This document shows, one piece after another, positions 54,636 through 63,201 of a stretch of 64,000 nt of DNA. Each line of letters begins with the position of its first letter. The first letter of the stretch is position 1. Origin of the DNA: Kosmotogaceae bacterium (GTDB lineage: Bacteria > Thermotogota > Thermotogae > Petrotogales > Kosmotogaceae); contig DLVL01000009.1 in assembly GCA_003444085.1 (NCBI GenBank), forward strand, positions 1 through 64,000. The letters run 5' to 3'. The position numbers and the translations under genes were made by a program. The notes beneath the pieces were generated by a model. It searched no databases. It saw nothing but the letters and a program-made list of their open reading frames with translations, and was not told the DNA's origin.

Positions 54636-55280
54636 ATGGAGTTCTTGATTATAGCGGTCCTCATGCTCGTAATTACTGGACTGGTCATCGTTATTCTGTT
54701 AAAGAAAAAGACGATCATTACCAGCAGCAGTATTCTTGGGCGCATAGAGAAGATTGCGGAACTCACAACAGCAAGACTCACGGTCAAGCACATAACAGAG
54801 ATCAGCAATCTTTCAGTACTGAAGAATATTCTTCCGATCGCAATGAGAAACATGGTTCTCATCATTCCTGTGAGTATCAGGGGTTACATCGATCTGCGAA
54901 GCATCAAGTCAGAAGAACTCAGTGTGAAAATCTCAAAAGACAGCAATTCAATCAGTCTGACTGTACCATCCCCACAACTAGATCTCAGCATACCTCTGCC
55001 AAGTCTCAGTGAAGCTCGCATAATAAACCAGAGCGGAATCCTTGTAAAACTCGGCGACTTCATTAGAGGTGAGGACAGATTTGCAATGATTCAGCGCTCG
55101 ATGCCTCAGATCGAAAAGGAAGTGAAGGAGGCCTGTCTTCAAGACGGACTCCTTGAAACTGCACAGGATAGTGCCCGTAACTTCTTCAAAGGCTTTCTTA
55201 TGGGCCTTGGTTTTTCAGATGTCAACGTTGACTTTACCAGGCGCGAAGAGTCTGAGAACCAGAAAGAACTACTTCAATAG
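54636..55280 (+). CDS. DUF4230 membrane-anchored protein
   Basis: A 214-residue protein with an N-terminal membrane helix (about 4-23) and a soluble domain. The pattern is that of DUF4230: RIEKIAELTTARLTVKHITE, a central RGYIDLRSIKSEELSVKI (hydrophobic-G-x-IDL), LTVPSPQLDLSI, and a helical C-terminus ending LMGLGFSDVNVDF. The family is widespread and uncharacterised. The N-in topology would place the domain outside the cytoplasm. It has its own promoter and no obvious partner. Confidence 0.75.
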   Translation: MEFLIIAVLMLVITGLVIVILLKKKTIITSSSILGRIEKIAELTTARLTVKHITEISNLSVLKNILPIAMRNMVLIIPVSIRGYIDLRSIKSEELSVKISKDSNSISLTVPSPQLDLSIPLPSLSEARIINQSGILVKLGDFIRGEDRFAMIQRSMPQIEKEVKEACLQDGLLETAQDSARNFFKGFLMGLGFSDVNVDFTRREESENQKELLQ

Positions 55281-55335
55281 CGCTGAACATAAGAGCCAGA
55301 GAGAACTGTAGCGGCCATATGATCGACGTTTCGTG

Positions 55336-55344
55336 TGTTATACT
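55336..55344 (+). promoter_or_regulatory. Possible extended -10 promoter of the flavin reductase gene
   Basis: TGTTATACT, 212 bp before the ATG at 55557. The transcript would carry a leader of about 205 nt with several small stems (for example ATCAGA/TCTGAT near 55434-55455). No known riboswitch recognised. Confidence 0.35.
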
Positions 55345-55556
55345 AAATCAAGAATAGGCCTGAAATACATCAACAGGTTATGTACCTCCTGGTCGACACT
55401 GAAAAGTGAATGAAAGCTTTTGTGGTAATAGTGATCAGAGCAGGTTTGTTCTGATGACCATGTAAGATACCCTCGTTTCAGTGAATTCCAAATTTGTCGG
55501 TCTGTGGCAGACTCTTGGCCAATAATCCAAGCAAGCTGTTCGAGGAGGGAGATATT

Positions 55557-56006
55557 ATGGATGCACTAGGGAAGCTTTACTCAAGCACTACCATAGTTAC
55601 TGTTAATGCCTGGGGAAAAATGAACGGTTGTGCTGTAGCATGGATTACCCGTGTTTCGCTTGAACCACCAATGATAGCCGTTTCAATCGGGAAGCAGCGC
55701 TACACACACGAGCTTATGAGTCTTACCGATCACTTCGGGGTTTGCATAATGCTTCCCGATGCACGAAAGACCATCAGCATTTTTGGATCAAAGACAGGTC
55801 GTTATTACAACAAATTTGACGGAATCGACTACAAACTCAGCGATAATGATGTCCCTATTCTTCCAGGCTCCCTTGCGTTTATTGAATGTAAGACCAGAGG
55901 GAAGCTTGATGCCGGTGATCACACCATTTTTGTCGGTGAAGTGATACATCAAAAGGTACTCAAAGACTCCAAACCCCTCCTTTACGGAGAAGGCAGGATG
56001 CTATAG
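55557..56006 (+). CDS. Flavin reductase-like FMN-binding protein
   Basis: A 149-residue split-barrel flavoprotein of the flavoredoxin/flavin-reductase family: STTIVTVNAWGKMNGCAVAWITRVS-type N-terminus, PPMIAVSIGKQRYTHEL, and GDHTIFVGEV. I chose the ATG at 55557 because AGGAGGG is 7 bp upstream; frames starting earlier have no ribosome site. It probably reduces or carries FMN; partner and substrate are unknown. A terminator follows. Confidence 0.88.
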   Translation: MDALGKLYSSTTIVTVNAWGKMNGCAVAWITRVSLEPPMIAVSIGKQRYTHELMSLTDHFGVCIMLPDARKTISIFGSKTGRYYNKFDGIDYKLSDNDVPILPGSLAFIECKTRGKLDAGDHTIFVGEVIHQKVLKDSKPLLYGEGRML

Positions 56007-56037
56007 TGCTTTGAGAAATGACATTCCTGGTTACAGG

Positions 56038-56073
56038 ACAGGAAGCTGCTCTCATGTGGTTTCCTGTTTTTTT
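56038..56073 (+). terminator. Terminator after the flavin reductase gene
   Basis: ACAGGAA pairs with TTCCTGT around a 16-nt loop, followed by six T residues. It lies 31 bp beyond the stop. Confidence 0.75.
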
Positions 56074-56121
56074 GTTGTTGCTGAAAGAAATGTCTGTATG
56101 CGGTATGACATCTCAGAAAGA

Positions 56122-56130
56122 TGCTATAAT
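56122..56130 (+). promoter_or_regulatory. Extended -10 promoter of the zapA-murI operon
   Basis: TGCTATAAT, a consensus extended -10, 21 bp before the ATG of the coiled-coil gene. It probably starts the long rightward operon. Confidence 0.65.
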
Positions 56131-56151
56131 TCAGAGCAGGGGGGTGTTCTG

Positions 56152-56397
56152 ATGAATCTTCATGACGAGTTAAAGGCTGCTATTGACAGTGTTCTGGATC
56201 ATCTTGAGAAGCAGCGTAAAGAGAATGAACAACTATGGGCACAACTTGAAGCCGCAGAGGCGCGAAATGCAGAACTCGAGGCACAAATCAAGGATCTGCA
56301 GGAAACCCTTCAGTCCGACAGATCAAAACTGGAAAATGCAATTGCAAGAATAAGAGAGACCCTGGACTCTGAGATGCGCAGTATTGAGGGAGAGTAG
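56152..56397 (+). CDS. Short coiled-coil protein, ZapB-like
   Basis: An 81-residue protein predicted to be almost entirely one coiled coil: MNLHDELKAAIDSVLDHLEK then heptads rich in E, L, A and Q through residue 75. GGGGGGTG precedes the ATG. Size and composition resemble ZapB, and the next gene is ZapA-like, so a role in the division ring is plausible. Coiled coils match many families, so this is context-based inference. Confidence 0.65.
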   Translation: MNLHDELKAAIDSVLDHLEKQRKENEQLWAQLEAAEARNAELEAQIKDLQETLQSDRSKLENAIARIRETLDSEMRSIEGE

Positions 56398-56400
56398 TAC

Positions 56401-56682
56401 ATGAAAAGACCAGTAATACTGAAACTTGCAGAGAGAGAGTTCAGGTTCTACACAACAGAGCCCGAAGACATTGTCGAGACTGTGTTCCAGCAGATTGTTC
56501 AGACTTACGATGAACTGGAGATCGACAAGAGCAAAGTTGAGCTAGAGTACGTACTCACCGCAATGCTCGTAGAAATCACCGCTGACCTTGTGAAGTCCCG
56601 CAACGAGCTTGAGCGTATGAGGGAAAAGTATTCAAGCATACTCGAGCAGTACCACAGGAGCAGAAGGAAAATTGAGGAATAG
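56401..56682 (+). CDS. zapA: ZapA-like cell division protein
   Basis: A 93-residue protein: a short beta/alpha head (VILKLAEREFRFYTTEPEDI) and a long helix (residues 37-90). This is the ZapA layout, which cross-links FtsZ protofilaments. The segment LEYVLTAMLVEITADLVKSR corresponds to the conserved VLAALNLA-type helix. It starts 3 bp after the coiled-coil gene, and murI starts within its end. Confidence 0.75.
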   Translation: MKRPVILKLAEREFRFYTTEPEDIVETVFQQIVQTYDELEIDKSKVELEYVLTAMLVEITADLVKSRNELERMREKYSSILEQYHRSRRKIEE

Positions 56683-57502
56683 AATTGTAGGGATATTCGA
56701 TTCTGGTATAGGCGGTCTTACGGTGCTTCGCGAGTTCCTCAAGATCTATCCACGAGGGTATGATGTTCATTACGTGGGAGACACTGCGCGTGCGCCGTAC
56801 GGATCAAGACCACCCGCTACAATAATTTCCTATGCAAAGGCTATTCTGGGTTTTCTTCTTGCAAAGCAGGTTGAATCGATCATATGCGCTTGCAACACGT
56901 CGGATTCGCTTCTTTCTCCAGAAGAGAAGAATACGCTCGGAGTTCCCTATTTCAGCATACTTGATGCCTTCGGAGCAATGATTGAAGAACATCTGCCTCC
57001 TGACTCATCACTGTCACTCATAGCAACAGAGAACACTGTCAGGTCAGGTTCACTGCTAAAAGCAATTGCCGCTTCGGAGAAGACCAGGAAAGTCATGCAA
57101 CAGGCGTGCAAGTTATTCGTTCCGATCATTGAACGTGGTTTCTGGCGGGGCAAACTTGCCGATTCAGTGATCCAGCACCATCTCGCTTCCGTGAAGAGTT
57201 TTGAACCAGACTTCATTGTTCTGGGGTGCACGCATTATCCGTTTCTTGAAGAAGGGATCAGAAGATTCCTGGGTCCTGAAGTTGAGATCATCGATCCCGG
57301 AAAACTCGTCGTTGAAAGCTTTAAATCAGCAAATGGAATAACCGGCAATTCTTCTCTTACAAAGGTTTTCTTCCACGTCAGTGGAGATGTCAGTCAGTTC
57401 AGGGAGAGGGTTTTCAGGGCCGACTTCATGGACAATGTAGCATACACAATTGAACAGAGTTCTTTCACTGTTGATTCGGCGAACAGGAAGGTAGCAGGAT
57501 GA
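56672..57502 (+). CDS. murI: Glutamate racemase
   Basis: Makes D-glutamate for peptidoglycan. The 276-residue protein begins RIVGIFDSGIGGLTVLREF. The two catalytic cysteines are C74 (CACNTSDS) and C186 (GCTHYPF). The first motif ends SDS rather than the usual ASA. The TTG start at 56672 has an AAGGAAA site and overlaps zapA by 11 bp; rapZ overlaps its end by 4 bp. Confidence 0.94.
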   Translation: MRNRIVGIFDSGIGGLTVLREFLKIYPRGYDVHYVGDTARAPYGSRPPATIISYAKAILGFLLAKQVESIICACNTSDSLLSPEEKNTLGVPYFSILDAFGAMIEEHLPPDSSLSLIATENTVRSGSLLKAIAASEKTRKVMQQACKLFVPIIERGFWRGKLADSVIQHHLASVKSFEPDFIVLGCTHYPFLEEGIRRFLGPEVEIIDPGKLVVESFKSANGITGNSSLTKVFFHVSGDVSQFRERVFRADFMDNVAYTIEQSSFTVDSANRKVAG

Positions 57503-58377
57503 GAGAAGAAACTAGAAAGACGCTTCTTGTCTTGACAGGAATGTCAGGGGCAGGAAAGAGCTCTGCTGTAAGAGTTCTTGAAGACTTTGGTTTCTTCTGC
57601 GTTGACAATGTTCCTCCCAGTGTCATGTCCGACCTTATAGAATTGCTCGATCGTCCCGAGATCTCTTCACTTGCCATTGTAGTAGATATAAGAGCTATTA
57701 TGAAGTTTGGCAATATCGACGAAATCGTAAGACATGCCAGGCAACTGAACGAAGGAATAGACGTCCGAATAGTCTTTCTAGATGCTGACGATGATACACT
57801 CTTCTACAGGTATTCAAAAACAAGGCGAGCTCACCCGTTGCAGCACCTTCATTCTCTTGAAGACGCAATAAGAAAAGAACGCACAATGATCACTGAGCTT
57901 ATTCAGAAAGCCGATCTTGTAATAAATACCTCTGACCTTGACATCAAGGAACTCCACACGCGGCTTCTTGCTGCAGTTGCTTCAGAATCACTTGAATCGC
58001 TTCCGATGAGAGTGGTTATTGAGAGCTTTGGATATACGGAAGGCGTCCCACATGATGCCAATCTGTTGTTCGACGTCCGTTTCTTGCCCAACCCTTACTA
58101 TGTCAAGGAACTTTCAGAACTCACAGGAAAAGACAGGCAAGTCGGGCTTTTTGTCAGCGAGTATGATGCCTTTGAATCTTGGTTCGAATGTGTGTCAAGA
58201 CTATGCAAAATAACGATAGAAGAGTTCGCCCGCACAGGTAGAAATCAGTTGAAGATCGCAGTTGGTTGCACCGGCGGGAGGCATAGATCTGTCTTTGTTG
58301 CGGAAAGACTGTATGAATTGTTTGCGGGTGAGAACCTGAGACTCAGCATTTTCCACAGGGAGCTGAGAAGCGGTTGA
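57499..58377 (+). CDS. rapZ: RapZ/YvcJ nucleotide-binding protein
   Basis: A 292-residue P-loop protein: Walker A GMSGAGKSSA (residues 14-23), VDNVPPSVM, and the C-terminal GCTGGRHRSVFVAERL motif that binds metabolite and RNA in E. coli RapZ. In Gram-positives the homologue YvcJ precedes yvcK and whiA, exactly as here. GTP/ATP binding is secure; an RNase-adapter role is not assured outside Proteobacteria. Confidence 0.96.
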   Translation: MREETRKTLLVLTGMSGAGKSSAVRVLEDFGFFCVDNVPPSVMSDLIELLDRPEISSLAIVVDIRAIMKFGNIDEIVRHARQLNEGIDVRIVFLDADDDTLFYRYSKTRRAHPLQHLHSLEDAIRKERTMITELIQKADLVINTSDLDIKELHTRLLAAVASESLESLPMRVVIESFGYTEGVPHDANLLFDVRFLPNPYYVKELSELTGKDRQVGLFVSEYDAFESWFECVSRLCKITIEEFARTGRNQLKIAVGCTGGRHRSVFVAERLYELFAGENLRLSIFHRELRSG

Positions 58378-59336
58378 AAAAGGTTGTCTTGATAGGTGGC
58401 GGCACCGGAATGTCAACCGTTGCTCGCTATCTGAAGCATTGCGATGTGAAGTTATCACTTATAGTCACGATTACTGATGACGGAGGTAGCTCAGGTATCC
58501 TTCGTCAGATAATGGCGATACCTCCTCCCGGTGACGTGAGAAACAACCTTGTTGCTCTTGCAGAAGACGAGGGCGTGCTCAGGAGACTGTTCTCGTTCAG
58601 ATTCTCATCCGAAGGCATACAACGCCATTCTCTGGGAAACCTCATTATTGCTGGGTTATCCGAAATGCTTGGCAGTTTCCCAGAGGCAGTCACCGCAGCT
58701 TCTCGTCTCTTAAGAACAAGAGGAGAAGTCTTTCCGGTCAGTGGAGAGGAAGTTCATCTTGTCGCACAACTGGATGATGGAAGCATCGTGCAAGGAGAAA
58801 CGGCGGTAGCTCTTGTGGGGCCAAAGATTCGCAGGGTTTTTCTGGACAGGGAGGTTCGGCCACTTCCCGAAGTCCTTGAACGTCTTCGCAATGCAGACAC
58901 TATTCTTGTTGGTCCTGGTAGTCTATACACCAGTGTTGTTTCCAACTTCCTGGTGAAAGGAATATCGGAGGCCTTTTGCAACACAAGTGCTGAAGTCGCC
59001 TACATTTCGAACATTATGACACAACCAGGAGAAACCGATGGATTCGGTCTGAAGAAACATGTTGACACCCTTGAACAATATACTAAAAGGAGTTTTGATA
59101 AGGTCTTCTGGGCGGATGCGTCGAACATAGACAAAAGTGTCCTGAAAGACTACTCATCTAATGGAGCTTTCCCGGTACAAAATGACACACCTGATGATGG
59201 ACGAGTCATGAGGATTGATCGACTGAGTGTGGAGTACACATATGACAAGGAATACAAGTACGTGATTCGACATTCTGAGGAGAGCATCATGCAGATCAGC
59301 AACTATCTGGGAATCACATATGAGAAGGACAACTAG
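58374..59336 (+). CDS. yvcK: YvcK/GlmR-family (CofD-like) protein
   Basis: A 320-residue protein beginning KKVVLIGGGTGMSTVARYLK, with PPPGDVRNNLVAL and ILVGPGSLYTSVVSNFLV motifs of the YvcK group. YvcK binds UDP-sugars and is needed for cell-wall metabolism on gluconeogenic substrates in Bacillus, where it activates GlmS. The TTG start overlaps rapZ by 4 bp (TTGA). Confidence 0.95.
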   Translation: MKKVVLIGGGTGMSTVARYLKHCDVKLSLIVTITDDGGSSGILRQIMAIPPPGDVRNNLVALAEDEGVLRRLFSFRFSSEGIQRHSLGNLIIAGLSEMLGSFPEAVTAASRLLRTRGEVFPVSGEEVHLVAQLDDGSIVQGETAVALVGPKIRRVFLDREVRPLPEVLERLRNADTILVGPGSLYTSVVSNFLVKGISEAFCNTSAEVAYISNIMTQPGETDGFGLKKHVDTLEQYTKRSFDKVFWADASNIDKSVLKDYSSNGAFPVQNDTPDDGRVMRIDRLSVEYTYDKEYKYVIRHSEESIMQISNYLGITYEKDN

Positions 59337-60300
59337 TTTTGCCGAGAAGCTAAAGGCTGAGCTCCTGCATCTTCCTATGCAGGATGAAAAGGAGTGCACG
59401 TCCGAGTTTCTTGGTTTCATAAAGTCAAGGGGTGCACTGCGCGTAACGGCAAAGTCCAGATACCTGGTAGCTGCGACGAACTCAATATCAAGTCTCAAAC
59501 GATTGTTCACTCTTGCAAAGGCACTCGGTTTCTCTCCTTTGCGTACACACCTCATTTATGAGCACAAGCTTGAGCATAAGCGTGGTGGTGAGTTGATCTT
59601 CGAGATGAGCAAGCTAGAAGGCTTTCTCAAGGAGTCAGGGGTATTTGTTGGCTGCTCTAAGCTGCCTTCAACAGTTAAGGCAGACCCGGTATACCTCGGA
59701 GCATTCCTCAGAGGCCTCTTTCTTGCGAGCGGTTCTGTTGTTGATCCCTCAAAGGGTTATCATCTGGAGATTCTGCTTGATGGTAATGACGACTTCCCCA
59801 AGAACGTTAAAAAAGCAGTTGCAGAAGAGTTCAATATACGACTTGGCTTGATTTCTGTTAAGTCAAGGACGAAGCTCTATGTAAAATCCTCCCAAGACCT
59901 TATTGAACTGCTTTCTGCAATGGGAGCAACGCATTTTGTTTCCGCTTTGTCCAGAACTGTAGAAATCAGAAAGGTCCGTGGAAACGTTAGCAGGACGCTG
60001 AATTTCCTGACTGCAAACGCCGATAAGTCTGCGACTGCCATGGTAAGACAGGTCAATGCTATAATGATCGTCGATAGACACATAGGACTTTCGAATCTCC
60101 CTGACGAACTTGAGAATATTGCGAAGCTTCGAGTTGATAATGAAGCGCTCAGTTTGAGAGAATTGGGGGAGATGCTTGAGCCCCCTGTCAGCAAGTCTGT
60201 TGTCCACAATCGCCTGAAGAAGATAGAACGCATGGCTGAAAAACTGGGAGGATCTGATGAGATGTCCCTACTGCAACAACCTGACAACGAGAGTCCTTGA
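59320..60300 (+). CDS. whiA: WhiA-family DNA-binding protein
   Basis: A 326-residue protein with an N-terminal degenerate LAGLIDADG homing-endonuclease fold ([20 protein letters not shown] at about 127-146) and a C-terminal helix-turn-helix ([23 protein letters not shown]). Family members affect division and chromosome segregation in Actinobacteria and Firmicutes. It overlaps yvcK by 17 bp and nrdR by 44 bp. Confidence 0.95.
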   Translation: MRRTTSFAEKLKAELLHLPMQDEKECTSEFLGFIKSRGALRVTAKSRYLVAATNSISSLKRLFTLAKALGFSPLRTHLIYEHKLEHKRGGELIFEMSKLEGFLKESGVFVGCSKLPSTVKADPVYLGAFLRGLFLASGSVVDPSKGYHLEILLDGNDDFPKNVKKAVAEEFNIRLGLISVKSRTKLYVKSSQDLIELLSAMGATHFVSALSRTVEIRKVRGNVSRTLNFLTANADKSATAMVRQVNAIMIVDRHIGLSNLPDELENIAKLRVDNEALSLRELGEMLEPPVSKSVVHNRLKKIERMAEKLGGSDEMSLLQQPDNESP

Positions 60301-60721
60301 CTCTCGCTCGACACAAGACGGAACAGCAATAAGAAGACGGCGCGAATGTGAGGGTTGCTCTGAGCGTTTTACGACTTACGAACGCTATGAGCAAATGCGT
60401 GTCTTTGTTGTGAAAAAGGACGGAAGGCGAGAGCTCTTCAACCGAAATAAAGTCCTTGAAGGAATCGTCAAAGCATGCGAGAAGCGCCCAGTTTCAGTGG
60501 AATCAATGGAAGAAATCTCTGCTGGGATTGAGACCCGTCTTATGAAGGAGGGAAAACATGAAGTTCAGGCACGGGAAATTGGTGAAATGATCATGGACAA
60601 ACTCCGTGATATAGATAGGGTGGCTTATGTCAGATTCGCTTCTGTTTACAGAGAGTTCAGGGATCTAGATCATTTTATGGATATAATCAGTGAGCTGAAG
60701 ACGGACTTTTCGAAACACTAA
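60257..60721 (+). CDS. nrdR: Transcriptional repressor NrdR
   Basis: Represses ribonucleotide-reductase genes in response to (d)ATP. The 154-residue protein has the zinc ribbon C3, C6, C31, C34 and the ATP-cone ([20 protein letters not shown]). GGGAGG precedes the ATG, which lies 44 bp inside whiA. No nrd gene is in this window. Confidence 0.97.
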   Translation: MRCPYCNNLTTRVLDSRSTQDGTAIRRRRECEGCSERFTTYERYEQMRVFVVKKDGRRELFNRNKVLEGIVKACEKRPVSVESMEEISAGIETRLMKEGKHEVQAREIGEMIMDKLRDIDRVAYVRFASVYREFRDLDHFMDIISELKTDFSKH

Positions 60722-60734
60722 AAGGGGGAAGAAT

Positions 60735-61208
60735 ATGACAAAGAAGAAAGTCATATATTTGACCAGGGAGGGTTACGACAGGCTCAAGAATGAGCTTGAC
60801 ACGCTTCGCAAGAAGCTTATGTATGATATTGCAGAAAGGATAAAAGAAGCCAGGGAGCTCGGAGATCTCAGCGAAAACAGCGAGTACGACGAAGCAAAGA
60901 ACGAGCAGGGTAGAATCGATAGCAGGATTAAGCAGATCGAAGAAACACTTAACAACGCGGAGATAATCGAAGATACTGGGGATCATTCTGTGGTCAAGCT
61001 TGGATCAAAAGTATCCCTAATGAATGTTGATTCCAATGCTGTGTCTGACATGATTATCGTGAATTCGCAAGAGGCGAATATTTTCGAAAAGCGTATCAGT
61101 GCGGATTCTCCTGTTGGTCGCGCAGTGCTTTCGAAGAAAGTGGGAGATGTTCTGAGAGTGAAAACGCCTTCCGGCTGGTCAAAGTACAAGATTCTTTCGA
61201 TAAGTTGA
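60735..61208 (+). CDS. greA: Transcription elongation factor GreA
   Basis: Stimulates RNA cleavage by arrested RNA polymerase. The 157-residue length is standard. The N-terminal coiled coil carries the acidic tip in LGDLSENSEYDEAKNEQG. The C-terminal FKBP-like domain ends at the VKTPSGWSKYKIL segment. AAAAGGGGG precedes the ATG. Confidence 0.98.
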   Translation: MTKKKVIYLTREGYDRLKNELDTLRKKLMYDIAERIKEARELGDLSENSEYDEAKNEQGRIDSRIKQIEETLNNAEIIEDTGDHSVVKLGSKVSLMNVDSNAVSDMIIVNSQEANIFEKRISADSPVGRAVLSKKVGDVLRVKTPSGWSKYKILSIS

Positions 61209-61226
61209 TATCTGGAGTTGGTCTGA

Positions 61227-62753
61227 TTGTCAGAAGAAACCAGGAGACAACGTCTTGAAGAAATCAAAGAGCTGCGGAACAAAGGGATAGAGCCTTTCCC
61301 GCTGCGATTCAGAAAAGTTCACAATACCGGAACAGTCCTGGAAGAGTACGCTTCCCTTGAAGCTTCTCAGACCAAAGAAGATGAGGAACTCTCCCTTGCC
61401 GGGCGAGTCATGGCTATCCGCCACCACGGAAAGTCGTCCTTCTTCACCATTAGAGACGAGTCTGGAACAATCCAGGCCTACATACGCAAAGATAAGGTCG
61501 GTGACGATTCTTTCCAGCTATTCAAGAAATACGTCAATATCGGAGACTTCATAGGGATTGCGGGCTTTCCGTTCAAGACACACACAGGAGAGACGTCAGT
61601 TTTCGTCAAGGAGTTTCTCATTCTCTCCAAGTCAATACGAACGCTTCCCGAGAAGTGGCACGGTCTTAAAGACAAAGAGACCATATACAGGCAGCGCTAT
61701 CTCGAGATGATCTCAGATGAAGGCGCCCTGAATAGACTGAAGACAAGGTTCAGGATGATAAGCCTTGTCCGCAGGTTTTTGGAAGACAGAGGATTCGTGG
61801 AAGTAGAGACACCAGTACTGCAGTTCACGACCGGTGGAGCGTCAGCACGGCCCTTCGCCACAAAAATCAATGTCTTTGATAAAGACATTTTCCTGAGAAT
61901 ATCAGAAGAACTCTATTTGAAGCGTTATCTGGTAGGCGGATTTGAGAGAATCTTCGAAATCGGGAAGAACTTCAGAAATGAGGGAATCTCATACAAGCAT
62001 CATCCCGAATTCCTGATGATGGAGCTTTACCAGGCTTATGCCGATTATGAGGACATCATGCTTCTTACTGAAGAGATGATCAGTGAGGTAGTCAAAGAGC
62101 TTACAGGATCCTGTAAACTGGTTTACCAGGGTCAAGAGATCGATTTTACAAGACCCTGGAAGCGAGTTGTGATGACAGACTACATTAAAGACAAGCTAGG
62201 CATAGATATTCTGGAAGACTCTAATGAGCGACTGCTAGAATTCCTTAAAGAACACGATGCTGTTCCTGATATGCGGGAACGTGGCCATCTGATTGAGAAA
62301 CTGTGGGATATGGTAGAGGATGACTTTCAAAATCCTACTTTCGTTATGGACCATCCTGTAATTATCTCGCCTCTTGCCAAACAGCACCCCGAAGATGAGC
62401 GAGTAACTCAAAGATTTGAGCTGATTATTTCGGGAATGGAATGTGCAAATGCCTTTTCAGAATTGAACGATCCCGTTGAACAGAAAAAAAGGTTCTTACA
62501 TCAGGCCGGTCTCAGGGAAGCCGGTGATGCAGAGGCACATATGATGGACCAGGACTTCATCAGGGCGCTTGAATTCGGTATGCCTCCCACAGGTGGTCTT
62601 GGGATAGGTTGGGAGAGGATCGTTATGATTCTGACGGACTCGTCATCCATTCGAGACATCATCGCATTCCCACTTGTAAGACCTGATGTCCAAACTGATT
62701 CAGATGAAGAGATTATGCAGTGCGAGGAGGATCAGGATGAATCTCTACGATAA
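61227..62753 (+). CDS. lysS: Lysyl-tRNA synthetase (class II)
   Basis: A 508-residue class IIb synthetase: an OB-fold anticodon domain ([20 protein letters not shown]), motif 1 near [16 protein letters not shown], motif 2 [20 protein letters not shown], and motif 3 [19 protein letters not shown]. The TTG at 61227 follows GGAG. It follows greA by 18 bp, the common greA-lysS pairing. Confidence 0.97.
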   Translation: MSEETRRQRLEEIKELRNKGIEPFPLRFRKVHNTGTVLEEYASLEASQTKEDEELSLAGRVMAIRHHGKSSFFTIRDESGTIQAYIRKDKVGDDSFQLFKKYVNIGDFIGIAGFPFKTHTGETSVFVKEFLILSKSIRTLPEKWHGLKDKETIYRQRYLEMISDEGALNRLKTRFRMISLVRRFLEDRGFVEVETPVLQFTTGGASARPFATKINVFDKDIFLRISEELYLKRYLVGGFERIFEIGKNFRNEGISYKHHPEFLMMELYQAYADYEDIMLLTEEMISEVVKELTGSCKLVYQGQEIDFTRPWKRVVMTDYIKDKLGIDILEDSNERLLEFLKEHDAVPDMRERGHLIEKLWDMVEDDFQNPTFVMDHPVIISPLAKQHPEDERVTQRFELIISGMECANAFSELNDPVEQKKRFLHQAGLREAGDAEAHMMDQDFIRALEFGMPPTGGLGIGWERIVMILTDSSSIRDIIAFPLVRPDVQTDSDEEIMQCEEDQDESLR

Positions 62754-63198
62754 GATCCAACTTGACCTTAGAGAAGCGATGAAAGCAAGAGACCAGTTCA
62801 AAGCAGGCGTGCTGAAAATGCTTGTCTCTGCCGTTAAGTATTACCTTGCTTCTTCTGAAGAGGCGCGCAAGGCTGAACTCACCGATCAGAAGGTAATAGA
62901 GATTGTTAAGAAGCAGGTCAAGCAGCGCGAAGAATCTGTAGCCGCCTATGAAGAAGCTAACAGGCCCGATCTTGCTGACAAGGAGAGAGAAGAAGCCCGA
63001 ATACTTCACACTTATCTTCCAGCAATGCTCAGTGAAGAAGAGATTGAGAGAATGGCTTCATCGATAATTGAAGAGACCAATGCTTCGGGTCCTCAAGACA
63101 TGGGAAGAGTGATGAAAGAACTCATGGAAAGAGCTGCCGGAAGGGCAGACGGGAAGGTAGCAAGCAGAAAGGTAACAGAATTATTGAAAAACGGGTGA
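62737..63198 (+). CDS. GatB/YqeY domain protein
   Basis: A 153-residue helical YqeY protein, begun at the ATG at 62737 with AGGAGG upstream. Typical segments are KDQF-like [20 protein letters not shown] and [20 protein letters not shown]. The family resembles the C-terminal tRNA-binding part of GatB, but its function as a free protein is unclear. It overlaps lysS by 17 bp. Confidence 0.92.
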   Translation: MNLYDKIQLDLREAMKARDQFKAGVLKMLVSAVKYYLASSEEARKAELTDQKVIEIVKKQVKQREESVAAYEEANRPDLADKEREEARILHTYLPAMLSEEEIERMASSIIEETNASGPQDMGRVMKELMERAAGRADGKVASRKVTELLKNG

Positions 63199-63201
63199 TA
63201 T

